64,000 nucleotides of DNA. It comes from Gp6-AA40 sp963818645 (GTDB lineage: Bacteria > Acidobacteriota > Vicinamibacteria > Vicinamibacterales > UBA2999). Each line of letters begins with the position of its first letter. Position 1 is the first letter of the stretch. The notes beneath the pieces were generated by a model that saw only the letters and a list, made by a program, of their open reading frames with translations, was not told the DNA's origin and did no database searches. Below are positions 45,514 to 54,592 of this stretch, in pieces. The stretch covers positions 78,495-142,494 of the forward strand of contig CAWFTF010000024.1 of NCBI GenBank assembly GCA_963818645.1, written 5' to 3'. The position numbers and the translations under genes are program-made.

Positions 45514-46110
45514 ATGGCGCACGAACTGCCCAAGCTCCCATATGACTTTGCCGCGCTCGAACCGCACATCGACGCGCAGACGATGCAGATTCATCACGGG
45601 AAGCATCATCAGGCTTACGTCACCAACCTGAACACCGCACTCGAAAAGCATCCCGATCTGCAGGGGAAGAGCGTTGAGGATCTGTGCCGCGGAATCAACA
45701 GCGTCCCCGAGGCGATTCGTACCGCGGTGCGCAACAACGGAGGCGGACACTGGAACCACTCGAAGTTCTGGGCGTGGATGGCGCCTAATTCTGGTGGCGC
45801 GCCGACTGGCAAGGTTGCCGACGCGATCAACGGCTCGTTCGGCAGCTTCGACGCGTTCAAGGAGCAGTGGGGGAAAGCCGGTGCCGGCCGCTTCGGTAGC
45901 GGATGGGTGTGGCTGTTGAATGACGGCGGAAAGCTGTCGATCACGAGCACGCCGAATCAGGACAACCCGCTCATGGACGGCAAGATGCCGGTCCTCGGAC
46001 TCGACGTCTGGGAGCACGCCTACTACTTGAAGTACCAGAATCGCCGGCCCGACTACATCGGCGCGTGGTGGAACGTCGTCAACTGGGCCGAAGTGAACAA
46101 GGCGTTGTAA
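45514..46110 (+). CDS. Superoxide dismutase, Fe/Mn family
   Basis: 198 residues. Metal ligands are His27 in QIHHGKHHQAYV, His in GGHWNHSKFW, and Asp and His in GLDVWEHAYYLKY. Fe versus Mn cannot be decided by eye. There is no signal peptide, so it is cytoplasmic. A strong ribosome site (GAGGAGGA) lies upstream. It converges on the pyruvate:ferredoxin oxidoreductase gene. Confidence 0.95.
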   Translation: MAHELPKLPYDFAALEPHIDAQTMQIHHGKHHQAYVTNLNTALEKHPDLQGKSVEDLCRGINSVPEAIRTAVRNNGGGHWNHSKFWAWMAPNSGGAPTGKVADAINGSFGSFDAFKEQWGKAGAGRFGSGWVWLLNDGGKLSITSTPNQDNPLMDGKMPVLGLDVWEHAYYLKYQNRRPDYIGAWWNVVNWAEVNKAL

Positions 46111-46115
46111 GCCAC

Positions 46116-49100
46116 CTAGTGCGCCACGACTGCCGGACTCGACTTCGAGGCGGCAGTTGGTGGCGCAACCGCCTTTGGCTCCGCCGGTCTGTGGGCGGCA
46201 GCAGCCTGCAGCCGTTCCTTCAACATCAGATCGGCATGCGCCAGGAAATCCTCCTTCGAAATCTTCCCGGAATCGACATCGGCCAGCAGGGATCGCTGTG
46301 CCTTGTACTCCCGATTTTCGATCCCCGCCTTGCTCTGGAGCATCCGCCATGCCTTCCGTCGCTCGACGCAGAAGAGCACCAGTTGACGTGAGAGCGACCT
46401 GAATTCCAGATCGCCGTTGGCCCCCTGAATCGTGATGTACACACCGAAGTCCGGCACGTACGAGCGATGGCTCGAGACGAGGTAGCGGCGATAGACCACA
46501 TCCTGCTGCGTGATGCGGGCCAGCATGTTCTCGAGCGGAATCAGCCTGGCGAGATCATCCTGCTTCACTTTCTTCAAGTGATTCCTGAAACGCGCTTCCG
46601 TCGCGCACCAGTGCGCCACGGTGTAGCGATACGGTGCGTTCGTGCCCTTGAACCGCGTCTCGAACCAGTCCATGTCGAGAGATGGATTGCCCTTGACGTC
46701 CAGCGCCTCCTGATAGGTTTCGCCTAGCCTCGGGTTGAAGACGAACTCCGGCGCACCACGGGAGTCGCGCACGCGCTGCGCCTGCGTCAGCGCCATGTCA
46801 TCGGGCACGCCGTGCTCGGGTTGACACGTGGTGAAGCACTGCAGGAACGCGGTGCCGCGGTACTCGATGCCGTCGAGGATCGCGCGGTACAACTTCGGGG
46901 CGTTCGCGATCGAGACCTGCGCGACGAACGGCGAGCCGTGACCGGCGAGGAACGTCTCTGCGACGGTCTTCTTCTCGACGTTCTTGCCTTGTGTGGCCGC
47001 GCCGAACACGTTCATGTCGTTGCCGCCCAGCATCGGGGTCGAGTCGGAGTTCTGGCCGCCGGTGTTGGAGTAGACCTGCGTGTCGAGCATGACGGCCTTG
47101 ACGTTGGGCCGGTTCTGCAGCATCACCTTCGACATGTTCTGATAGCCGATGTCGCCCATCCCGCCGTCGCCGCCGACGACCCAGACCTTCGGCAGCTCGA
47201 GGATCTCCTGGTCGGTCATCGTCGCGTCGGTGAAGTGCACGTACTCGTAGAACTCGCGCGGGTTGATGACGTCGTTCTCCCGCTGCATGAGCGCATCGGT
47301 GAGCCGCTCGGGAATCACGGACCGTCGCCCGTGATCGACGATGAAGCTCTCACCGAGGAGCCAGCCAACGGTTATGCCGTCCTGGAAGAGCGAGTTCATC
47401 CATGGATAGGGATGCGGGTTGTTCGGCGGCGTCGATCCGTAGACCGTGTTGCAGCCGGTGTGCGCGGCCATCGCCATGACGGACATGCCGTTGGCGGCGC
47501 GGCCGTCTACCGGCTGCATGTTCTTGTGGATGAACGCCTCGTGGCGCAGGACCGCGGTGATGGCGCCGATGATGTCCGTGTCGGAGATCGGCCCGTGCGC
47601 CGCCATGCGTCCCTTGGTGTCCTTGTCGTCTTCACCGCCGAGGCCCATGAGCAGGTGCGCCACCGCCTGGCGGTACAGCTCGTATTCCTGCTGGCTGCGC
47701 GCCTTCAGCTCCGCGAGCTTCTGTTCGCCGGCCTTGTCGAGCTCGTCGGCCTTCCGGCGGAAGCGATCGGCCTTTGCGTGATAGAGCGGCCGCATGTACG
47801 CCTCGGTCACCGCCGCCACCGCGCGCAGGATGCTCTTCTCGCCGCAGCCCGCGCAGGCGCCGTCGCCGGAGACCAGCGCGTCGTAGTTCTTCCGTACCAT
47901 CAGCATGTTGCGGAGCGTTGCGGTTTTCGAATCCTGCGGCCGCGTGTCGTTGTAGAGGCCGAGATATTTCTGCGACGTATCGGGCAACAGGTTGAGGAAC
48001 GCGGTGCCGCTTTCGTGCTCGGCGTTGACCTCCTCGGTCTCCTGGACCATCCGCAGCGCCTGGTGTTCGCCGCAGGCAGTGACGCAGGCCGCGCACCCCT
48101 TGCAGAGATCCGAGACGAAGATCGAGAAGATGCCGCCCGACCCCGGGCTCTTCTTCTCCGGTGTCGCAAAGATGGCGTTGGCCTTGTGGAACGCCATCGG
48201 CACCTTGTCGATGACGCTGAAGAACTCCTCCTTCGCTGTCGGCGAAAAGCCGTTGACCGCGTGCGTGACGTCCTTGATGAACTGCTGCGCGGGTGTCTTG
48301 TCGTTCTTGGCCACCGCCTCGCGCATGCGCTCGCGCGTCTGCCTGGTGATCTCCGGCAGCAGCGTCAGCATTTTCTGTCGCTCGCTGCCGTCGCTGACGT
48401 AATTGCTGACCGCGGCATACAGAATCGTGTCGAGATCCTGCGAGCAGTTCGGGAGCGCCGTGTCGGGACAGACCGCGATGCACTCCATGCACTGCGTGCA
48501 GTTCTCGGGGATGTACAGAGGCGTCTCGCGGCGCGCGACGTACTTCGACGCGGTGTCGCCGCTGCCGGCCGCCATGATGCCGAGCGACGCATAGGCGTTG
48601 GCCGGCTGGTTGTAGCCCAGCTTCGCCCTGAACATCGCGTCGAACTCGGCGACGCGCGTCAGCGGCGGACGCTGCTCCTGTCCCTGCGGCAGCGGAATCG
48701 TCCGGCAACCGGTGCCGCACCCCTCGCTGGCAGCGATGCTCTCCGGAATGGCCATCGGCAGCAGTGCCTTGCCGCGCAGCGTCGAGCGATCGGCGGCTTC
48801 GAGTTCGCCAACCTTGATCTCGCGCACCAGCTCGAAGCCCTTGGTCATGACCTCCATGTTGGAGGTCACTACCCCTTCGCCAAGCTTGCCGAACTTCTTC
48901 ACGTACTGCTTGTGGACCGCGTCGCGGAACTGCTCGGGTGTGATGCCGAAGTCCTGCAGCATCGGCGACACCGAAAAGAACGCGCCGAGAAACGCGTTCC
49001 CCTGCATGCGGAGTTGCAGGTCCCCGCGGTCGGTCGCCTCGCGCGCGATCTTGAAGCCAGGCAGCGTGAAGACGCGGATGTTCTTGTCGATGATCAGCCT

Positions 49101-50873
49101 CCGCGCCCACAGCGGCAGCCGCTCCCACGCGGCCTCGCCTTCCTCGTCTGACTCCCAGACCAGGCATCCGCCTTCGGACATGCCGTCGAGAGGGTTGGTG
49201 TGGGTAAAGGCCTTGGGATCGCAGCAGAGGACGACGTTGACGTGACGGAGATCGCAGTTCACCCGAATGCGTTCGGGGGCGGCGATCATGAAATACGAGG
49301 TCGGGGCCCCCTTCTTCTCTGATCCGTATTTCGGGTTCGCGCTGACGTGGATGATCTCTTTCGGGTTGCCGAACTCGTCGACGACCTTGTCGCGCTCATA
49401 GAGAAGATCGTTGAGGTCGCCGATGATGGCGCCGAGGTTCTTGCCGGTCGTGATCGCACCCCAACCACCGACCGAGTGGAAGCGGACCGCGATTGCCTTG
49501 TCCGGGAGCAGCGATGGTGTCTCGTCCGCCTTCACCTCGTACGGATGATCGACGCCGAGCACTATGAACGAGATGCCGTCTGACGCGCGCTTACCATCCT
49601 TGCGGGCACGCTGGCCGATCGCGAACTCGTACGCGCCGATCGTGTGCTCTGGTCTGAAGTCGCGCGAGCCGAGCCCATAGACACCACCGAACAGTCGCGG
49701 CATGTGATCGGCGGTCATGGCGGGCAGGCCCGCATCGCCCTGCATTGCCTTGTTGAGTGCGGTACGGATGTCGCGACCCATGGGGTTGTCCCCCGCCATT
49801 GGTTCGTCGGTCCGCTCGAGGATGATGACGTTCTTCTTGCCGGTGAGTGCCTTGACGACGGCGGCTTCAGGGAACGGGCGGAAGACGTTGAGATGAATCG
49901 AGCCGACTGTGGCGCCGCGACGCTCGCGCAGATAGTCGACGGCCGCCTCGATGTTCTCCGCCGCCGATCCCAATGACACGAACACCGTGTCCGCATCGTC
50001 GGTCTTGTATTCGGTGACCAGTCCGTAGTGACGACCGGTCAGTTCGCCGAAGTCCTTGTAAGCGGCTTCCAGGAACTCGAGAATCGGCTCGGTGAAGTTG
50101 TTGCGCCTGGCGACGACGCCCTGCATGTAGTGCTCCTGGTTCTGCACCGGGCCCAGGAGCACGGGGTTCGTGAGGTCGATCATCTTCGGCACGCGGCGGC
50201 GCCGAGGACCAAAGAGAACCCGCTGACTCTCCGTCGGACAGTCGATGATGTCTTCAGGCGCACCGAGGTACTCGCGAATCAGCGCCGACTCGTGCTTGTA
50301 GAACGTCCGCTCGAGGTGTGACGTGAGGAAGCCGTCCATCACGTTCATGCCTGGTGTCAGGCTGAGCTCGGTAACGCGACGCAGGATGAGTGCCTGGTCT
50401 GCGGCCTGCTGCGCATCCTTCCCGAACAGGATGATCCAGCCGGTATCGAGCGCGCCGTAGACGTCGTCGTGTCCGCAGTGCACGTTGAGCGCGTGCTTCG
50501 TGAGTGCTCGCGCCGCGACTTCGAGGACCATCGTCGAACACTTGCCTGGGGCGTGGTAATACTGCTCGACTCCGTAGACGACGCCCTGTCCGGACGTGTA
50601 GTTGACAACGCGCTTGCCGCAGACCGAGTGCGCGATCGCGCCCCCTTGCGCGGCGTGCTCACCTTCGGCCTCGATGGCGATGGTGTTGCGCCCGAAGGCG
50701 TTGAGCTTGCCCTCGGCGAAGGCCTGCTGGTAGAGTTCGCCGCCCTCTGTCGAAGGCGTAATCGGGTAGAAGACGCCGGCGTCGGCGATACGGGTTTCGG
50801 TGTGGTAGGAGACGAGCTGGTTGCCGTTGGCCGTAATACGAACGCCGGGGTAACGAGGCCGGAAGTTCATCAA
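46116..50873 (-). CDS. Very large pyruvate:ferredoxin (flavodoxin) oxidoreductase-like enzyme
   Basis: 1585 residues; NifJ-type enzymes are usually near 1200. In order: N-terminal pyrimidine-binding domain I (SYHTETRIADAG.., VFYPITPSTEGG), domain II, gamma domain with GGWGAITTGKN (~469-479), and a ferredoxin domain with CTQCMECIAVCP (792-803) and CKGCAACVTACG (924-935). A ~120-residue insert separates those two clusters. CAGCGEKS (1007-1014) and the thiamine site GGDGGMGDIGYQN (1234-1246) follow. The C-terminal ~250 residues include an unusual helical extension. It decarboxylates a 2-oxoacid to acyl-CoA with reduced ferredoxin. ATG-ATG start at 50873. Confidence 0.88.
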   Translation of the reverse strand: MMNFRPRYPGVRITANGNQLVSYHTETRIADAGVFYPITPSTEGGELYQQAFAEGKLNAFGRNTIAIEAEGEHAAQGGAIAHSVCGKRVVNYTSGQGVVYGVEQYYHAPGKCSTMVLEVAARALTKHALNVHCGHDDVYGALDTGWIILFGKDAQQAADQALILRRVTELSLTPGMNVMDGFLTSHLERTFYKHESALIREYLGAPEDIIDCPTESQRVLFGPRRRRVPKMIDLTNPVLLGPVQNQEHYMQGVVARRNNFTEPILEFLEAAYKDFGELTGRHYGLVTEYKTDDADTVFVSLGSAAENIEAAVDYLRERRGATVGSIHLNVFRPFPEAAVVKALTGKKNVIILERTDEPMAGDNPMGRDIRTALNKAMQGDAGLPAMTADHMPRLFGGVYGLGSRDFRPEHTIGAYEFAIGQRARKDGKRASDGISFIVLGVDHPYEVKADETPSLLPDKAIAVRFHSVGGWGAITTGKNLGAIIGDLNDLLYERDKVVDEFGNPKEIIHVSANPKYGSEKKGAPTSYFMIAAPERIRVNCDLRHVNVVLCCDPKAFTHTNPLDGMSEGGCLVWESDEEGEAAWERLPLWARRLIIDKNIRVFTLPGFKIAREATDRGDLQLRMQGNAFLGAFFSVSPMLQDFGITPEQFRDAVHKQYVKKFGKLGEGVVTSNMEVMTKGFELVREIKVGELEAADRSTLRGKALLPMAIPESIAASEGCGTGCRTIPLPQGQEQRPPLTRVAEFDAMFRAKLGYNQPANAYASLGIMAAGSGDTASKYVARRETPLYIPENCTQCMECIAVCPDTALPNCSQDLDTILYAAVSNYVSDGSERQKMLTLLPEITRQTRERMREAVAKNDKTPAQQFIKDVTHAVNGFSPTAKEEFFSVIDKVPMAFHKANAIFATPEKKSPGSGGIFSIFVSDLCKGCAACVTACGEHQALRMVQETEEVNAEHESGTAFLNLLPDTSQKYLGLYNDTRPQDSKTATLRNMLMVRKNYDALVSGDGACAGCGEKSILRAVAAVTEAYMRPLYHAKADRFRRKADELDKAGEQKLAELKARSQQEYELYRQAVAHLLMGLGGEDDKDTKGRMAAHGPISDTDIIGAITAVLRHEAFIHKNMQPVDGRAANGMSVMAMAAHTGCNTVYGSTPPNNPHPYPWMNSLFQDGITVGWLLGESFIVDHGRRSVIPERLTDALMQRENDVINPREFYEYVHFTDATMTDQEILELPKVWVVGGDGGMGDIGYQNMSKVMLQNRPNVKAVMLDTQVYSNTGGQNSDSTPMLGGNDMNVFGAATQGKNVEKKTVAETFLAGHGSPFVAQVSIANAPKLYRAILDGIEYRGTAFLQCFTTCQPEHGVPDDMALTQAQRVRDSRGAPEFVFNPRLGETYQEALDVKGNPSLDMDWFETRFKGTNAPYRYTVAHWCATEARFRNHLKKVKQDDLARLIPLENMLARITQQDVVYRRYLVSSHRSYVPDFGVYITIQGANGDLEFRSLSRQLVLFCVERRKAWRMLQSKAGIENREYKAQRSLLADVDSGKISKEDFLAHADLMLKERLQAAAAHRPAEPKAVAPPTAASKSSPAVVAH

Positions 50874-51019
50874 ACGCCTCCCCGTGATCGACGACGAATT
50901 GTGGCGGGCCCGAGCTGAGAGCTGAATTCTAGATCAAAAGAACTCTGGACGCTCGGGGTGCGGACGTGCTATTGAAACCTCGCGATCCCCGTCCATTCCA
51001 CGTTCGAAAGGGGGCGGTC

Positions 51020-51523
51020 GTGCCCTTACTCGCCTGTCTCGCAGAAGTCCTGAAGCGGGAGCGTGTGCCGTATCTCACACTGCGGCATCCGCCGGCATTC
51101 ACCGCACCGGAGTTGTCCGCCGTCGCCCATATTCCAGGGCGTCGCCTGGCCAAGGTGGTCATCTGCATTGCCGATGCGGCACCCGTGCAGGCGGTCTTGC
51201 CTGCGCACTATTCGGTCGATCTCGACGCACTCAATCGGCTGGTGGGGAGTGCGTCGCTGCGACTGGCGCTGGAGCAGGAAATCGCCGCCTTGTACCCGGA
51301 GTTCGAGGTGGGCGCGATGCCGCCCTTCGGCATGATGCACGGCCACCGAGTGTTCGTCGAGCGATGTTTTGTCGGCGAGCCCGAATTGGTGTTCAACGCC
51401 GGCACGCACACCGACTCGCTCTGCATGCACTACGCCGACTTCGCGGACATCGTCCATCCGACCGTCGGCACCTTCGGAGTGTCGCCCGGCAGACGACGTG
51501 GCGTGACGTTTCGACCGGAGTGA
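51020..51523 (+). CDS. YbaK/EbsC-type aminoacyl-tRNA deacylase-like protein
   Basis: 167 residues. GTG 51020 is chosen because family members start this way (MPLLACLAEVLKRERVPYLTLRHPPAFT) and GGGGGCGG lies just upstream. SAVAHIPGRRLAKVVI holds the lysine typical of YbaK editing domains. It ends with the FNAGTHTDSL motif. Such stand-alone domains clear mischarged tRNA; substrate uncertain. Confidence 0.82.
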   Translation: MPLLACLAEVLKRERVPYLTLRHPPAFTAPELSAVAHIPGRRLAKVVICIADAAPVQAVLPAHYSVDLDALNRLVGSASLRLALEQEIAALYPEFEVGAMPPFGMMHGHRVFVERCFVGEPELVFNAGTHTDSLCMHYADFADIVHPTVGTFGVSPGRRRGVTFRPE

Positions 51524-51581
51524 GTCCGTCAGTAACCAGAACGACGGTACTCGCGTAGTTTGCTTGATTGTGGGGGACTCT

Positions 51582-54365
51582 ATGAGCATCGGGCGAGTTG
51601 GGATCGCGGTGTGTTTCCTGCTGGTTGCCGCGGCGACTGGGTGGGCTCAGGACGGCGTCATTACCGGGCGCGTCACGGATCCGTCGGGTGGCGCGCTGCC
51701 CGGTGTAGACGTGTCCATCACCAGCCAGGCGCTTTTGGGTGGGAGGTCGACGGTCAGTGACGAGCAGGGAAGTTACCGACTCGCTCTGCTCCCTCCCGGC
51801 ACCTACACTGTCAGGTTCCAGCTTCAGGGGTTCGGCACGGTTATTCGGGAAGGCATTACGCTGACCCCCGGCTTCACTTCCAGCCTCAACATCGTGCTGG
51901 AAGTCGGCGCCGTTGCCGAAACCGTGACCGTCGTCGGGGAGTCACCTATCGTCGACGTGACGAACGCCGTGGTCGCCACCAACTTCTCCAAGGAGTTGAC
52001 GGCGGTGCTGCCGACTGGTCACGACGTGTTCTCGGTGCTGGCGATAACACCTGGCGTCCAGGTGACGGCACCGGACGTCGGCGGCAGCCGCGCGGGCTTG
52101 CGCGCGCAGTTCCGCGTGTTCGGCAGCACCTCGCAGTGGAATGTCATCGAGGGCGCCATCATGGCGTCACTGCAGTACGAGGACCCGGACGTCTACGAAG
52201 AGGTCCAGGTGGCGGGCGCCAGCAAGGGCGCCGACGCTCCCGTGGGAGGCTCGTTCAACAACTTCATCGTGAAGAGCGGTGGCAACGACATCCACGGTCT
52301 GTTCTTCTACGATCGCGAACCGCTGTCTCTTCAGAGCTCCAATCTCTCGCCGGAGCTCGAGGCGCAAGGCGTCACCAATACCAGCTCAGTGGCCCGATAT
52401 CAGTCGGTTCACGCAGACGTCGGCGGGCCGATCCTGCGCGACAGGTTCTGGTGGTTTTACGCCTTTCGCAACCTCAACTCCGACAACTGGACTCCCGGCT
52501 ACTACAACACCTACACGGGGGAGCCGGAGCCCGTGTTTACGGAATTGCGGAACCATGCGGTCAAGCTGAACTACCGCCTCAACTCCAATCACACGGTTGC
52601 GTATTCCGCGCAGTACAACACCAAGTCCCTGCCCAACTCCGGGGCCTCGGCGTTTCAGGACTCGGCATCGACGTCACTGACAGACTTCCCGTACTGGATC
52701 CAGGGCGCGACCCTCACGTCGATTCTCTCCAACCGCTCGACACTCGAGGTGAAGTGGGGTGAATTCGGCTGGAAGTGGTGGACCAGGCCGGGCGCCGACG
52801 AGATCTCACGGATGGATCTCGACACGCAACTCATACGCGGCGGACGCAACGCGCCGTTCATCGATCGCAGCCATCACATGAACATCTCAGGTGTCTACTC
52901 GCTGATCACGTCCGGTGGCCGGGGTGGCAGCCACAACGTTCGCGTGGGTTACGGCTACCTGTACGAAGGCGCGCCCTATGAATTCATTGCGCCGAAAGAC
53001 AGCGTACGAACCTTTTGGCGCGGTGGCTTCCGGGTGCCCGCCGAGATCGAGACGTACGACACGCCGTTTTCCTTCGAGAACGACGTGACGCATCAATGGG
53101 CGTTCATCAACGACACGTGGACGAAGGGCCGCTTCTCTTTCAACGGAGGAGTCCGGCTCGATGCGTTCAAGCCCTATTACGACGAGCAAGGTAAAGACGG
53201 GACGGGGCCGTATCAAGAAGCTGTGACGTATCCCGGCTTCGAGTTCCATACTCTGAGCGGCTTCGTGCCTCGCATCTCGGGCGTCTACGACGTATTTGGT
53301 ACGGGCCGAACGGCGATCAAGCTCGCCTACGGCCGTTACTCCTACAACGCCGGCACGATGACCAACGCCAACTCGATGATGGCGGGATTCGTGAACCCCA
53401 TGGCTCGCACGGTCAAACGCTACCGTTGGGATGGCACGTTGCCGTACGTTCCCAATCCAGCCAATCTCCTCTCGACGCAGGGTGGCGCCAATCGTACCCT
53501 GGACCCGAGTCTCGAGCTGCCCTACACCGACGAGTTCGTGGTCGGCCTCGATCAGCAGCTCATGAAGACGACGACGCTGCGCTTCAACTACGTCCGGAAG
53601 CTCGAACGCAACCGCATGAAGCTGCAGAACACCGCGATTCCTTTCGAGGCGTACAACATCCCGGTGGCGTTTACCGATCGAGGCCGTGATCTCGCATCAA
53701 CGGCCGACGACCGCGTGCTCACGCTCTACAGCCTGGACAGAGCCTATGTCGGGCGGCGCGCCGACGTACTCATGAACGATCCGCTGTTCACGGCCGACTA
53801 CGAAACCTACAACGTCGAAGTCGTCAAGCGTCTCTCGGGCAAGTCACAGGTGCTGACCGGCTTCGACATCAGTCATTACGACACCTGGGGCTTCCAGTCG
53901 GCGATCTCGCAGGACATCGCCACCGACACGAGCGCATTCGGCGTGCCTCAGGATCCGAATCGACTCACGTACAACAACCGGCAGGACTACTGGCACTGGC
54001 AGTACAAGTTCCTCGGCAGCTACGAGCTGCCGTGGGGCATCTCGTCGTCAGCATCGATCCGGCTGACGAAGGGCGAGCCATACGGACGCACGTTGAACAC
54101 AACCGGGCTGACGCAGGGGACGGTCAACCTCACGGTCGAACCAATCGGCACGTTCTTCTACGACACGGTCCGGCTGCTCGATCTTCGGTTCTCGAAGAGT
54201 TTCATCGTGGCTGGCACCAAGCTCGAAGGGCTGCTCGACATTTTCAATGTCAGCAATTCACCGGCGATCCTCAGCTCCAATACGCAGACGGGTGCGAGCT
54301 TCGGTAATGTCCTGACGACCGTCAACCCACGGATCGCCCGGCTCGGCGTGCGATGGAGCTTCTGA
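51582..54365 (+). CDS. TonB-dependent receptor with carboxypeptidase-regulatory domain
   Basis: 927 residues. ATG 51582 has GGGGGA 5 bases upstream and gives a signal peptide ending GWAQ. Residues ~25-110 are a CarboxypepD_reg beta-sandwich (GVITGRVTDPSGGALPGVDV). A plug-like region follows (QVTAPDVGG.., FNNFIVKSGGNDIHG), then a ~650-residue barrel ending in IARLGVRWSF with terminal aromatic. Oar-like transporters of this build are abundant in Acidobacteriota. The ligand is unknown and no partner SusD is adjacent. Confidence 0.9.
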   Translation: MSIGRVGIAVCFLLVAAATGWAQDGVITGRVTDPSGGALPGVDVSITSQALLGGRSTVSDEQGSYRLALLPPGTYTVRFQLQGFGTVIREGITLTPGFTSSLNIVLEVGAVAETVTVVGESPIVDVTNAVVATNFSKELTAVLPTGHDVFSVLAITPGVQVTAPDVGGSRAGLRAQFRVFGSTSQWNVIEGAIMASLQYEDPDVYEEVQVAGASKGADAPVGGSFNNFIVKSGGNDIHGLFFYDREPLSLQSSNLSPELEAQGVTNTSSVARYQSVHADVGGPILRDRFWWFYAFRNLNSDNWTPGYYNTYTGEPEPVFTELRNHAVKLNYRLNSNHTVAYSAQYNTKSLPNSGASAFQDSASTSLTDFPYWIQGATLTSILSNRSTLEVKWGEFGWKWWTRPGADEISRMDLDTQLIRGGRNAPFIDRSHHMNISGVYSLITSGGRGGSHNVRVGYGYLYEGAPYEFIAPKDSVRTFWRGGFRVPAEIETYDTPFSFENDVTHQWAFINDTWTKGRFSFNGGVRLDAFKPYYDEQGKDGTGPYQEAVTYPGFEFHTLSGFVPRISGVYDVFGTGRTAIKLAYGRYSYNAGTMTNANSMMAGFVNPMARTVKRYRWDGTLPYVPNPANLLSTQGGANRTLDPSLELPYTDEFVVGLDQQLMKTTTLRFNYVRKLERNRMKLQNTAIPFEAYNIPVAFTDRGRDLASTADDRVLTLYSLDRAYVGRRADVLMNDPLFTADYETYNVEVVKRLSGKSQVLTGFDISHYDTWGFQSAISQDIATDTSAFGVPQDPNRLTYNNRQDYWHWQYKFLGSYELPWGISSSASIRLTKGEPYGRTLNTTGLTQGTVNLTVEPIGTFFYDTVRLLDLRFSKSFIVAGTKLEGLLDIFNVSNSPAILSSNTQTGASFGNVLTTVNPRIARLGVRWSF

Positions 54366-54586
54366 GAGCATTGTTGATTTGTGATCTTTGATTGTTGAAT
54401 CGTTGTTGATTGCAGATTGTTGATCTTTGATTGAACAACGAGTGCGCGCGAGTTGAGTCCGCCCTGTCATGGCGCAGTGTGGCGAGAGCGTGGGACTCCG
54501 TCATGTCAGGCAATCAACTATCCACACTCAGAAATCATCAACGAATCGATAATCAAAGATCGCCTAATCAACAGTAGAAGACGGGC
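54366..54586. repeat. Inverted heptad repeat, TGATTGT class, widely spaced arms
   Basis: Left arm of TGTTGAT, TTGATTG, TTGATTG, TGATCTT words (54366-54434). Right arm of AATCAACT, AAATCATC, AACGAATCG, ATAATCAAAGATC (54507-54586). The ~70-base centre is not repetitive and has no gene. Confidence 0.78.
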
Positions 54587-54592
54587 TTACTT

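Noticed and set aside
46812..49151. Plus-strand open frame of 779 residues opposite the oxidoreductase gene
   Set aside because: It is Arg/Val/Leu-rich with no motif and lies wholly antisense to clear POR domains. Long antisense frames are expected in high-GC coding DNA.
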